From a virus: 31,481 bases of DNA. Below are positions 8,303-14,749 of the stretch, piece by piece; the first letter of the stretch is position 1, and every line of letters begins with the position of its first letter. The stretch covers positions 1 to 31,481 of the IMG/VR virus record IMGVR_UViG_3300047172_000047. One strand, 5' to 3'. The position numbers and the translations under genes were made by a program. The notes beneath the pieces were generated by a model. The model had not been told where the DNA came from. It made no database searches and saw only the letters and a list, made by a program, of their open reading frames with translations.

Positions 8303-9361
8303 ATGGATCGTGTTATTGCCTATCCCGGCGAAATTCCGCTGGTTGAGACGATGTTATCAGCGTTCAAAAACGCGATGGTCAACGATGGGTTTGTGGCTGT
8401 TTCGGCGTTTGGATTTACCCCGTTGCTGGTGGGTTTTCCAATAACCCCGCTGTCCAACACCGCTGTTTCCGGCTCGGCGTTTGCGGTGCAAATTGGCGTG
8501 GGGTGGATCGGCTCATACCAAACCACGGACCAGAATGCTTACGGTGTTTTGGGCACGGATAGCGGCCAAACGATGAAGTTTGGTGTTGGCCAAGCGACTT
8601 TGGGGATTTGCAATACCGCGCCGCCAATCACCGGCCAATCCATCAATTATTTGATTTATGTGGGGTTTTCGGAAACAGACTCCGGTTCAACGGTGCTGCC
8701 GTATTACAATGCGGCAGACCCGGCGATGACCTATGCCGGCCCAGCCAATAGCGGGGAGGCGCAAAACACGACGCGGATTCAGCGTGCGGTGTTCGGTGTG
8801 GTGGCCGGCACGGCGGCGACCACGGGCACGCAGACAACGCCCGCCTGCCCGAGCGGGTATGTGCCGTTGGCGGTGGTGACGGTGAATAACGGCGACAGCG
8901 CGGCGGTGAGCGGGCAGATTTCCACGCCGGTTAATGCGCCGTTTTCCTTGGCGCAGAAGCCGTTTTTTGAAGTCTATCTGCCATCTGCCCTCACCACCGT
9001 GAATGGCAACAGCACGTTCGTTGCTTCGCAATCCGTGACATTCCCATCCTTTGCGCCCACGCGCGGGTTTCGTGTAAAGGTCCACGGCATTTTGAATGGC
9101 CAGAACGTGGCGGCCGGCGCCAATAATTTCCAGTTGACGTGCAGCGACGGCACCAACACCAAAACCGGCGCGACGAAATATATGGCCGTGGGATCAGCCG
9201 GCCAGCCGATTGGTTTGGAATCCGTGTTTTATTTTCCAACGGTTTACACGCCGGGATCAACCGTCACGTTCACGTTGAATATTGTGGCGGGCAGCGGCGG
9301 CATGAATATGTCCGCTGGAACGGGCCAGCCGGTTATGGAAATTGAAATGACCGCAGCATAA
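8303..9361 (+). CDS. Putative tail fibre or tail-tip receptor protein
   Basis: This 352-residue product starts at ATG 8303 after an AAGAGG ribosome site, the first clear gap (12 nt) in the tail operon. Composition is Thr/Ser/Gly/Ala-rich with many short strands and no membrane segment, as in fibre or collar proteins. The C-terminal half includes PFFEVYLPSAL and FRVKVHGIL stretches that suggest a jelly-roll-like domain. Position after the gp48-like gene and before lysis genes is the standard place of the host-recognition protein. No chaperone gene of the usual Tfa type follows it. Confidence 0.6.
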   Translation: MDRVIAYPGEIPLVETMLSAFKNAMVNDGFVAVSAFGFTPLLVGFPITPLSNTAVSGSAFAVQIGVGWIGSYQTTDQNAYGVLGTDSGQTMKFGVGQATLGICNTAPPITGQSINYLIYVGFSETDSGSTVLPYYNAADPAMTYAGPANSGEAQNTTRIQRAVFGVVAGTAATTGTQTTPACPSGYVPLAVVTVNNGDSAAVSGQISTPVNAPFSLAQKPFFEVYLPSALTTVNGNSTFVASQSVTFPSFAPTRGFRVKVHGILNGQNVAAGANNFQLTCSDGTNTKTGATKYMAVGSAGQPIGLESVFYFPTVYTPGSTVTFTLNIVAGSGGMNMSAGTGQPVMEIEMTAA

Positions 9362-9373
9362 GGAGTACGTGGC

Positions 9374-9757
9374 ATGTCCGGTGATTTTGAAACCGCTGTA
9401 CGATTTGCCGACGAATTGGGCATTGTGAAAGGGCGGCAGGCCGAAATGATGAAGGGCATGGATGAGATCAAAAAATCGGTTTCCGATTTAGACGCGAGGC
9501 TGACCGCGCAGATTAAAGAGGGAAACGAGAAATCCGCGCATCAGCTTGAAGAACATTCCAAGCGCTCAGCAGAGAATTTTGATAACATCACGGCCAGCAT
9601 TCAGGATTTGAAAGACGTGATCACGGGGCAGAAAGCTGGCGCGATTGTGTGGCGGCAAGTGCGCGGCGGCGTGTGGGCCGTGGTGGTGCTGGCTTGCACC
9701 GGATTCGCATCGGTCTTCACCGGGGCGTGGAGTTGGTTTCAACATTTTTTCAATTGA
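9374..9757 (+). CDS. Coiled-coil protein with C-terminal membrane segment
   Basis: This 127-residue product follows an AAGGAG site. Residues 20-85 are a charged coiled coil (Lys/Glu/Asp/Gln, with heptad Leu/Ile) and residues 97-118 form a membrane segment (GVWAVVVLACTGFASVFTG). The layout resembles XhlA-type phage lysis proteins, in which a coiled coil precedes a C-terminal anchor. Its place at the start of the lysis region supports a lysis or membrane role. I cannot tell whether it acts as a holin partner. Confidence 0.6.
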   Translation: MSGDFETAVRFADELGIVKGRQAEMMKGMDEIKKSVSDLDARLTAQIKEGNEKSAHQLEEHSKRSAENFDNITASIQDLKDVITGQKAGAIVWRQVRGGVWAVVVLACTGFASVFTGAWSWFQHFFN

Positions 9758-9769
9758 AGGATTTTTGAC

Positions 9770-9967
9770 ATGAGCGAAGCAATGACGATGACCACCGATC
9801 CGGTAGCGGCGCCGACTTTTTTCGACAAGGTGAAGGCGGCGGTTTTGAAACTCGAAACCGAGGCGCTGGCCGAGGTTCATGCCGGCGAAGTGGCGGCACT
9901 GGCGGCGGAACACGCGCTGATCACCGACGCGGAGACCCTGTTCGCGCGCATTAAAGCGAAGATGTGA
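9770..9967 (+). CDS. Small helical protein, function unknown
   Basis: This 65-residue product is preceded by a GAAGGAT-like ribosome site. It is Ala/Glu-rich with no membrane segment, and amphipathic helices seem likely over residues 17-65. It ends at 9967, and 21 nt further a strong intrinsic terminator begins. I do not recognise a family. Its position just before the lysis genes suggests a minor virion or lysis accessory protein, but nothing in the sequence proves this. Confidence 0.5.
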   Translation: MSEAMTMTTDPVAAPTFFDKVKAAVLKLETEALAEVHAGEVAALAAEHALITDAETLFARIKAKM

Positions 9968-10215
9968 TGTCCGGTACGACCGAAATAGCCCCGGCCAAAA
10001 AGCCGGGGTTTTTTTTGGCGTTGACGCTGGGGCCGGACGGCGAGCCGGATGAGGCGGCTTGCGCGTTTATCGGCGCGCATCTGCTGCTTTGGGCCGGGGT
10101 GATGTTCAACACCGTGATGGCCAAGAACTTTCCGATTTTGGATTTCGCCACCGCCGAGGGTGGGCTGGTGAGCATTTACACCGCTTTTGTGACGGCCAGG
10201 AGCCGTTGGAGATAG
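9967..10215 (+). CDS. Small membrane protein, holin candidate
   Basis: The ATG at 9967 shares one base with the previous stop, giving 82 residues; a GTG one codon earlier is also in frame. A membrane segment spans about residues 32-52 (ACAFIGAHLLLWAGVMF), and a second weakly hydrophobic stretch ends in a basic tail (TARSRWR). The start region contains the intrinsic terminator at 9989-10016. An internal TTG at 10021 would give a product that avoids the hairpin. Its position just before the spanins makes a holin possible, but two clear membrane segments are not evident. Confidence 0.5.
   Translation: MSGTTEIAPAKKPGFFLALTLGPDGEPDEAACAFIGAHLLLWAGVMFNTVMAKNFPILDFATAEGGLVSIYTAFVTARSRWR
9989..10016 (+). 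terminator. Strong intrinsic terminator inside a coupled reading frame
   Basis: A perfect 7-bp GC stem (CCCCGGC at 9989-9995, GCCGGGG at 10002-10008) with a 6-nt loop is followed at once by eight T residues (10009-10016). It lies 21 nt after the stop at 9967 and within the ORF that starts at 9967. All neighbouring genes are transcribed in the same direction, so it would end or attenuate late transcription before the spanin and endolysin genes unless ribosomes or an antitermination factor prevent it. Confidence 0.85.
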
Positions 10216-10217
10216 CT

Positions 10218-10604
10218 ATGCTGAAAACATTGATGCGGTTTGTCCCCGGCTTGGGGCCGGTGATGACCTTTGGGCCGTGGGTGTTGGTTGCGCTCATGCT
10301 GAGCTGGGGGCTGTGGGAGAGCCGCGCGGTGGCGACCGCCAAGCTAAGCGTGGCGACGTGCCAGACGGAAGCCGCAACCGAGGCCGAAGCGGAAAGTGCG
10401 GCGGCGGCGGCCCAGGTGGCCAAGGCCCAGGCGGCGGCGAATGCCGCGACGGCGCAACTGATGGCAAGCCGGGCCGATGCCGCGAAAGTGCAAGCGGCAG
10501 CGCAAAGCGCGCTGGCGGCGTCCTTGAACCAGATTGATGCTGACGCCGCGAAGCCTGGTGAGGATGGTCCGATTCCCGCCGTGTTGGCGGGAGAATTCCA
10601 ATGA
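10218..10604 (+). CDS. Inner-membrane spanin (i-spanin, Rz-like)
   Basis: I chose the ATG at 10218 (128 residues), just after the preceding stop. Residues 16-36 form an N-terminal signal anchor (VMTFGPWVLVALMLSWGLW). The rest is a long Ala/Glu/Gln-rich periplasmic helix, typical of i-spanins, ending in a Pro-containing segment (GEDGPIPAVLAGEF). The next gene, an outer-membrane lipoprotein, overlaps its last codons by 4 nt in another frame, the classic Rz/Rz1 layout. Together they span the envelope and disrupt the outer membrane at the last step of lysis, which implies a Gram-negative host. Confidence 0.75.
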   Translation: MLKTLMRFVPGLGPVMTFGPWVLVALMLSWGLWESRAVATAKLSVATCQTEAATEAEAESAAAAAQVAKAQAAANAATAQLMASRADAAKVQAAAQSALAASLNQIDADAAKPGEDGPIPAVLAGEFQ

Positions 10605-10909
10605 GGCGGTTTGTCTGGCTTTTGTGTTTGCTAATCGCGGGGTGCGCCACTGCGCCCTCACCGTTGATTGTGACCAAGACGGTGTACCAGCCGTTTGTCT
10701 GGCCAGCATACCTCAAAACCTGTCAGGCCGATCCCGCGCCGCTGGACGTGCCGCACATCGCGGCGGCCGATCCACACGCCGGGTCCGAGGTCGCCAAATA
10801 TATCCTGAATCTGCGCGACAATGATGCGGCGGCGCGCGGCGCGGCGGATGATTGCCGCAACACCCTGGCAGCCGCTTTGGCCGCCGACATGATGGAGACA
10901 ACACCGTGA
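10601..10909 (+). CDS. Outer-membrane spanin lipoprotein (o-spanin, Rz1-like)
   Basis: This 102-residue product starts 4 nt inside the i-spanin gene. Its N-terminus is a lipoprotein signal peptide with charged start (MRR), hydrophobic core and lipobox LIAGC with Cys15. The mature part begins ATAPSPLIVTKTVYQPFVWP, like the Pro-rich Rz1 start, then has Cys33 and Cys86 in a mainly helical region. At about 88 mature residues it is longer than lambda Rz1 and resembles separated o-spanins of other phages. Confidence 0.75.
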   Translation: MRRFVWLLCLLIAGCATAPSPLIVTKTVYQPFVWPAYLKTCQADPAPLDVPHIAAADPHAGSEVAKYILNLRDNDAAARGAADDCRNTLAAALAADMMETTP

Positions 10910-11277
10910 CGCAGTTTACGTTTATCCGCGAAGAGGGCGTGGTTCTGTTCAACGCGGCGGTTGTGGCCACGGGGGCTTATTCCGGGCACGGCGAAGGGGT
11001 GAACAACCCGGCGATGGAATCCGTCCCGAATGTGGGGCCGATTCCGGCCGGGGTTTACTCCATCGGGCCGGCAAAAGACCCGGTGGACCAGCTCGGGCCG
11101 ATTGCGCTGCCGCTGACGCCGATCGGCGGGCAGGAGATGTTTGGGCGCAGCGCGTTCTTCATCCACGGCGATAATGCGGCGATGGACCACACGGCGAGCG
11201 ATGGCTGCATCATTCTGCCGCGGTCGGCGCGGGAATACATCGCGGCGTCCGACTGCAAGGTGCTGGTGGTGTCGTGA
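10906..11277 (+). CDS. Tlde1/DUF2778-like L,D-transpeptidase-fold protein
   Basis: This 123-residue product starts with GTG in a GTGA overlap with the o-spanin gene. The C-terminal half has the catalytic pattern of the DUF2778/Tlde1 and related YkuD-type families: FFIHGDN (His87) followed by S98-D-G-C101-I-I-L, with Cys101 as likely nucleophile. The GPIPAGVYSI strand (about residues 44-53) is also typical. These enzymes act on peptidoglycan tetrapeptides, by cleavage or D-amino-acid exchange. It is cytoplasmic by sequence (no signal peptide) and needs a holin to reach the wall. Confidence 0.75.
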   Translation: MTQFTFIREEGVVLFNAAVVATGAYSGHGEGVNNPAMESVPNVGPIPAGVYSIGPAKDPVDQLGPIALPLTPIGGQEMFGRSAFFIHGDNAAMDHTASDGCIILPRSAREYIAASDCKVLVVS

Positions 11278-11801
11278 TCGGCAATTTCGCCGCCTGTGAC
11301 GCCTTTACAGCGCCGGCCGAGGGCGGGCTTTCGATGGACCCATCGGATGCTGGCAACTGGAGCGGCGGGGCTGTGGGGGCCGGGACGCTGGTGGGAACCA
11401 AATACGGCATCGCGGCGGCCAGCCATCCGGGTGTTGATATTGCCGCGTTGACGCCGGAAGCAGCGGCGGCGATCCGGCAGGCGGGGTATTGGGTGCCGAA
11501 CCGGTGCGATGACCTGGCGGCGGGCGTGGACCTCATGGTTTACGACGAGGATGTGAACACCGGGGACGGAAGGTCCGCCAAGATTTTGCAGGGGTGTGTG
11601 GGGGCTGTGCAGGACGGCGTGATCGGCTCGGCCACGTTGGCGGCGGCGAACGCGATGCAGCCAATGGCGCTGATCAACGCCCTGGCGGCGGCGCAGGCGG
11701 CTTTCTACAAGGGCTGTGCGGGTTTTGCCGAGGATGGTGCCGGGTGGTTGGCCAGGCTAACGGCGCGGCAAGGGCTGGCGCTCGAAATGGCTGGTGAGTG
11801 A
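11274..11801 (+). CDS. Endolysin, glycoside hydrolase family 108 muramidase
   Basis: This 175-residue product starts with GTG in a GTGA overlap. Residues 14-48 hold the GH108 pattern: AEGGLSMDPSDAG, with Glu16 as likely catalytic acid, and KYGIA about 27 residues later. The C-terminal part (RSAKILQGCVGAVQDGVIGSATLAA) matches the peptidoglycan-binding domain 3 that follows the GH108 domain in ZliS-like muramidases. Length is close to the family norm of about 170-190. No signal peptide is seen, so release depends on a holin. Confidence 0.85.
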   Translation: MIGNFAACDAFTAPAEGGLSMDPSDAGNWSGGAVGAGTLVGTKYGIAAASHPGVDIAALTPEAAAAIRQAGYWVPNRCDDLAAGVDLMVYDEDVNTGDGRSAKILQGCVGAVQDGVIGSATLAAANAMQPMALINALAAAQAAFYKGCAGFAEDGAGWLARLTARQGLALEMAGE

Positions 11802-11926
11802 TGCGTTTCGCGTCCGGTGTGCATGAGGCGGTGGCGGCGGGTGCGCCGGCGGTGATGGACTCGTTTCACATTGTCCTGCTGATCGGGCTTGCATTTGTGA
11901 TGGTGATGCTGCTGCCTGACGTTTGA
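11801..11926 (+). CDS. 41-residue single-pass membrane protein
   Basis: The ATG at 11801 shares one base with the endolysin stop. The 41-residue product has one membrane segment (DSFHIVLLIGLAFVMVMLLP, about residues 20-39) and ends Asp-Val. It is the last gene before the late terminator. A small pinholin- or antiholin-like role is possible, but one helix without further motifs does not show it. Confidence 0.5.
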   Translation: MRFASGVHEAVAAGAPAVMDSFHIVLLIGLAFVMVMLLPDV

Positions 11927-11948
11927 AATCTCAGAAAGATGCGATTTG

Positions 11949-11982
11949 ACCGGCTCTGGGGGAAACCTCGGGGCCGGTTTTT
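11949..11982 (+). terminator. Intrinsic terminator at the end of the late operon
   Basis: ACCGGC (11949-11954) pairs with GCCGGT (11973-11978), and three further G-U or G-C pairs extend the stem inward. The loop is G/A-rich. The 3' arm runs into TTTTT at 11978-11982. It follows the last lysis ORF by 23 nt and precedes leftward genes, so it probably ends the long rightward late transcript. Confidence 0.75.
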
Positions 11983-11997
11983 GCGTTTGTTCCGGGT

Positions 11998-12285
11998 CTA
12001 TATCGCACCGCGCACCCGGCGGAGAAAATAACGATCAATCCACGGTCGCAGGCAAATTCCCATACCGACGCCGATAAGGATTCCGGGTAAGTAATTTACG
12101 CCATTGCTTTTGAGTCCGGCGCCAATGATCATGAACAACATAGATATAAGAAATTGAACGCTGCTCCTAAATTGAGCGGTTACCATTTGTTGCGCTATGA
12201 AAGGTGCTGGGATTATTCCTGGTGCCATCACAGGCGGAAGATAAAATGCGGCTTGCTGGATCGGCACATGTGCCGGTGAAGGCAC
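11998..12285 (-). CDS. Proline-rich membrane protein without a clear start
   Basis: From the GTG at 12285 this gives 95 residues: a Pro/Ala/Gln-rich N-terminus, then two membrane segments (FLISMLFMIIGAGL and YLPGILIGVGMGICL) and a basic C-terminus (RYFLRRVRGAI). The frame is open upstream to 12423 and reads like true protein there (KIFSFDRLQPIGIYCPSAP), but no ATG, GTG or TTG is found before the stop at 12424-12426. The stretch is visibly more AT-rich than the flanking late genes, which suggests an acquired 'moron' gene. Either the GTG start is used or the gene continues a disrupted upstream frame. Confidence 0.45.
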   Translation of the reverse strand: MPSPAHVPIQQAAFYLPPVMAPGIIPAPFIAQQMVTAQFRSSVQFLISMLFMIIGAGLKSNGVNYLPGILIGVGMGICLRPWIDRYFLRRVRGAI

Positions 12286-12415
12286 GACTTGGGGTGCTGG
12301 CGCCTCATTGGAGGGAGGCGTCTCGGGCGACGTCAGTCCAATTTCCTCTTTAGGGGCGCTAGGGCAATATATTCCTATAGGTTGTAATCTGTCGAAAGAG
12401 AAGATTTTCCCGCTC

Positions 12416-12568
12416 TTAACAATCTAGTACGTTAAGTGCATAACGCGGTATCTCTGGTTCAGGTCCCTGTTGCGCGGTCGGGCCTTTCGCCGCCACATGC
12501 GCCCGGCAATCCTGCCCGGCCTGCCACAGCGCCACGATATACCGCGCCACCACCGCCTGGCTGCTCAT
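12416..12568 (-). CDS. Small unidentified protein upstream of the membrane ORF
   Basis: From the ATG at 12568, which has an AAAGG-like site about 10 nt upstream, this encodes 50 residues. The product has three Arg, two Cys and an aromatic/hydrophobic N-terminal helix (VVARYIVALWQAG). Its stop at 12416-12418 overlaps by 8 nt the open frame of the membrane ORF downstream, which is shifted by one base. The two may be halves of one gene split by a frameshift. I do not recognise a family. Confidence 0.4.
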   Translation of the reverse strand: MSSQAVVARYIVALWQAGQDCRAHVAAKGPTAQQGPEPEIPRYALNVLDC

Positions 12569-12988
12569 TTCTTTTCGACCTTTCTCAGTGGTAGCAGGCC
12601 CGCAGGCCCAAAAATCCGATACCCATGCGGCAGCCCCATACAAACCCTTCACCGCCGCAATTCGGGCGAGTCTTGACCCAATGCCCGGCCATTTTCAGCG
12701 GAAAAGGAGAACATGCCGGGAACACCGGGTACGGATTTGTCACAGGGTACGGGCGGTTTTCGGCGTTTGTTCGCGTCCTGTTCTGTACCGCAATAGTCCG
12801 GCGGCACCCGTTAATTTTCGATAAACCCTTTGGAATGCTTGGTTTTTTCTGGAGCGGGCGAAGGGATTCGAACCCTCGACCCCGACCTTGGCAAGGTCGG
12901 GGCGAATTGCAAAAGATATTGGCTGGGTCAGCGTTTTTCGTCATTCGTTATTTCCGGACACGGATTTGACCGTTCCCCGTTTGTTCGG
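12569..12988. other. Non-coding attP region next to the integrase
   Basis: This stretch of about 420 nt has no convincing gene; short frames in it have no ribosome site or recognisable product. It contains the half tRNA-Gly at 12850-12902. Two GGGTACGG direct repeats (12727-12734 and 12745-12752, 18 nt apart) and two copies of ACGGATTTG (12731-12739 and 12960-12968) flank the tRNA part and might be integrase arm-binding sites. The repeats are short and this role is an inference. Confidence 0.5.
12850..12902 (-). other. attP core: 3' part of a tRNA-Gly(GCC) gene
   Basis: Read on the minus strand, this encodes the 3' part of a tRNA: anticodon stem CGACC/GGTCG with loop TTGCCAA (anticodon GCC, Gly), a 5-nt variable loop, T-arm with loop TTCGAAT, seven acceptor nucleotides, the discriminator T and encoded CCA. 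The D-arm and 5' acceptor strand are absent, so it cannot be a working tRNA gene. A 10-bp perfect palindrome (12880-12889 with 12893-12902) covers the anticodon arm. It lies 87 nt beyond the integrase stop. Phages integrating into tRNA genes carry such 3' fragments so that insertion restores the host gene. Confidence 0.85.
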
Positions 12989-14119
12989 TCATGCCTGCCT
13001 CCTGACCTCGGCGGTGGCGCCGGCCCACCACGCCAAGATATCATCTCGGTAGGCGTCCGGCATCATGTGCGCGTAGTTTTCGACCATCGACAGCGATGAC
13101 CAACCGCCTTCCTGTTTCAGCTTGAAAGGGTTCTGGTGAACGCAGGCGTACCAGCTCGCCCAGGTGTGGCGCATGTCGTGGGGGGTGAGGTCTGGAACCC
13201 ATTGGCGCTTTTCCGTCTTGGCGCCTTTGGGCACCCACGCGCGCCATTTGCCTGGCAAGCCCGCATTGCGGCAAGCGGTGGCCCAGCCGGTTTTGATCTG
13301 GCCGCCGCCCTGGTCGCCGGTTGGGCGGTACGGCTCGCCCAGCTTTACGATCACGCCATGGTGATTTATCCGTGGCGCCGAGCGGAAAACGTGACCCTGC
13401 CGCTGACCGATGAACGGAATCGTGGTCAGTGCCGCGATCACCCGGGGCGGCAGTTCCACACGGCGCTCATTCCCCTGTTTCTGCCAGACGCGCGCACGGC
13501 AACCGCGAAGGTCCACATTTGACCATTCCAGTTCGATTGCCTCGGACATGCGGCACCCAGTACCGATCAGGAAGGTGAGCAGCGGGCGCAGATGCGGGGA
13601 TGCGGCGGCGATCAGCGCGTCAGCCTGCGCCGGCAGGAGGAAATTCGTGACGGTCTTCGGGATGCGGCGCTTTTTGAATGACGGCCTGGCGCACCACCCG
13701 AGGGTTGCGCCATGCTCCAAGATCGCCCGCAGCGGCACGATGACGGCGCGCACCTTGGTGGCCGTGGCGGCGTTTGTGCCGTCCCGCAGAATGGCTTTGA
13801 ACGCCCGCTCCAAGCTGTCTTCGCCGATTTTGCCCAGCGCGGTATCGCCGAAATGCACCAGCAGCTTGCGGACCTTCTCGGCGGTGCTGGCGGTGCGCGG
13901 CTCGTCTTTCAGGTAACTAGCCGCAGCGTCGGCGAAAGTTCTAGTGGCGGATTTGCCGTGGACGTGCTCCCGCGAGATTTCTTGCGCCCGCTTGATGAGG
14001 ATTTGTTCCGCGACATCCGGGTCGCCAGTTCCAGTGCTTTCGTAGTACGATTTCTTAAAGAGGGTTCCGCGGATGTAGAGGTTTGGCTTTCCGGGCACGT
14101 TGACGATTTTGAGGGACAT
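12989..14119 (-). CDS. int: Tyrosine-type site-specific integrase
   Basis: This 376-residue protein has the tyrosine recombinase catalytic set: Arg190 (GTGCRMSEA), Lys214 (WQKQGN), His314 and Arg317 (TPHDMRHTW), Trp340 in the His/Trp position (QEGGW) and nucleophile Tyr349 (ENYAHMM). Residues 1-55 form an arm-binding-like beta domain (NLYIRGTL) and residues 60-150 the core-binding domain. The start fits the family (short lead, then GKPNLYIRG). It lies beside the tRNA-Gly attP, which is likely its target. It ends the leftward operon and overlaps the excisionase-like gene by about 210 nt. Confidence 0.93.
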   Translation of the reverse strand: MSLKIVNVPGKPNLYIRGTLFKKSYYESTGTGDPDVAEQILIKRAQEISREHVHGKSATRTFADAAASYLKDEPRTASTAEKVRKLLVHFGDTALGKIGEDSLERAFKAILRDGTNAATATKVRAVIVPLRAILEHGATLGWCARPSFKKRRIPKTVTNFLLPAQADALIAAASPHLRPLLTFLIGTGCRMSEAIELEWSNVDLRGCRARVWQKQGNERRVELPPRVIAALTTIPFIGQRQGHVFRSAPRINHHGVIVKLGEPYRPTGDQGGGQIKTGWATACRNAGLPGKWRAWVPKGAKTEKRQWVPDLTPHDMRHTWASWYACVHQNPFKLKQEGGWSSLSMVENYAHMMPDAYRDDILAWWAGATAEVRRQA

Positions 14120-14313
14120 GTGAGGGAGTCTTTCAGTGTTTCGAGGTCGCCGGGGAAGAAGATAATTTTGTTTCCGATCCGCCGATGGGTGGGTTTTCCG
14201 TGATGCAACGGGTTTTCTCGCAAGTGGTCAAGCAGGAATGTCCGGCCGCAGATGCCGCGCATGGCTTCGAGGACTTGCGGGAGGGTGTAGTGAGTGAAAT
14301 CCGGCGCGGTCAT
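13909..14313 (-). CDS. Excisionase-like DNA-binding protein overlapping int
   Basis: The first 65 residues upstream of int look like a small HTH recombination-directionality factor: a helix (LPQVLEAMRGICG), a second helix and a basic stretch with HRRIGNKIIFFPGDLETLKDSL, similar to excisionase/MerR-like proteins that end in an FxPxDL helix. No stop follows until 13909, so the annotated frame runs about 210 nt into int, where it encodes a Ser/Thr/Arg-rich tail that looks like an out-of-frame read. The functional part is probably residues 1-70. It overlaps the next gene by 4 nt. Confidence 0.6.
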   Translation of the reverse strand: MTAPDFTHYTLPQVLEAMRGICGRTFLLDHLRENPLHHGKPTHRRIGNKIIFFPGDLETLKDSLTCPSKSSTCPESQTSTSAEPSLRNRTTKALELATRMSRNKSSSSGRKKSRGSTSTANPPLELSPTLRLVT

Positions 14314-14534
14314 TCCGGCATCAACTCCGTGGCGATTTTTTGCAGCGCCATCACCCTGTCGTTTATCCGGTCTATCAATTCGTCAGTGACAATCTGGCCA
14401 GTGAATTCCGAGAGGGATTCGGTGACGGCATCCGCGAAGGCTTGCACGTCCGGGTCCAAGTATTCCGCACGGGCGCCGAAGCTGCGTTGCGCGTTGAAAG
14501 GTTGCCCGGATTGCGCCCAAAGTTTGGCTGTCAT
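14310..14534 (-). CDS. Small helical protein, function unknown
   Basis: I chose the ATG at 14534, which has a strong GGGAGGGTGGG ribosome site, giving 74 residues. The product is helical and acidic in its second half (VQAFADAVTESLSEF, then DELIDRINDRVMALQKIA). It overlaps both neighbours by 4 nt, placing it firmly in the leftward operon between the KOW-like gene and the excisionase-like gene. No family is recognised. Confidence 0.6.
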   Translation of the reverse strand: MTAKLWAQSGQPFNAQRSFGARAEYLDPDVQAFADAVTESLSEFTGQIVTDELIDRINDRVMALQKIATELMPE

Positions 14535-14749
14535 CCCACCCTCCCGTGATTGATCAGCCGCCACATGCCTTCGACGTTGAGGATTTCGGGGATGAGATCG
14601 ACAGCCGGCGCCGGTGCGGGCTGCAAAAATTGGGACCAGACATTCACGTGCTGGCCGTCCCATGTGACGATTTTCACGGTGTCGCCATCCACCGATTCCA
14701 CCACCGGACAGAGCATCACGCGGTCGCCGGGCTTGAAAGTGTGTGTCAT
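14531..14749 (-). CDS. Small beta-rich protein, SH3/KOW-like
   Basis: This 72-residue product begins FKPGDRVMLCPVVESVDGDTVKIVTWDGQHVNVW, which looks like a small SH3- or KOW-like barrel (a G-D-x-V turn and repeated short strands). The remainder is Pro/Ala-rich with a helix. It overlaps the exonuclease gene upstream and the next gene downstream by 4 nt each. The fold is suggested by pattern only. It may bind nucleic acid or protein in the recombination module. Confidence 0.5.
   Translation of the reverse strand: MTHTFKPGDRVMLCPVVESVDGDTVKIVTWDGQHVNVWSQFLQPAPAPAVDLIPEILNVEGMWRLINHGRVG

Noticed and set aside
12850-12902. A complete tRNA gene
   Set aside because: There is no D-arm and no 5' acceptor strand upstream; only the anticodon and T parts are present.
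12588-12969. Plus-strand short frames across attP
   Set aside because: They cross the tRNA fragment and have no ribosome site or conserved-looking product.
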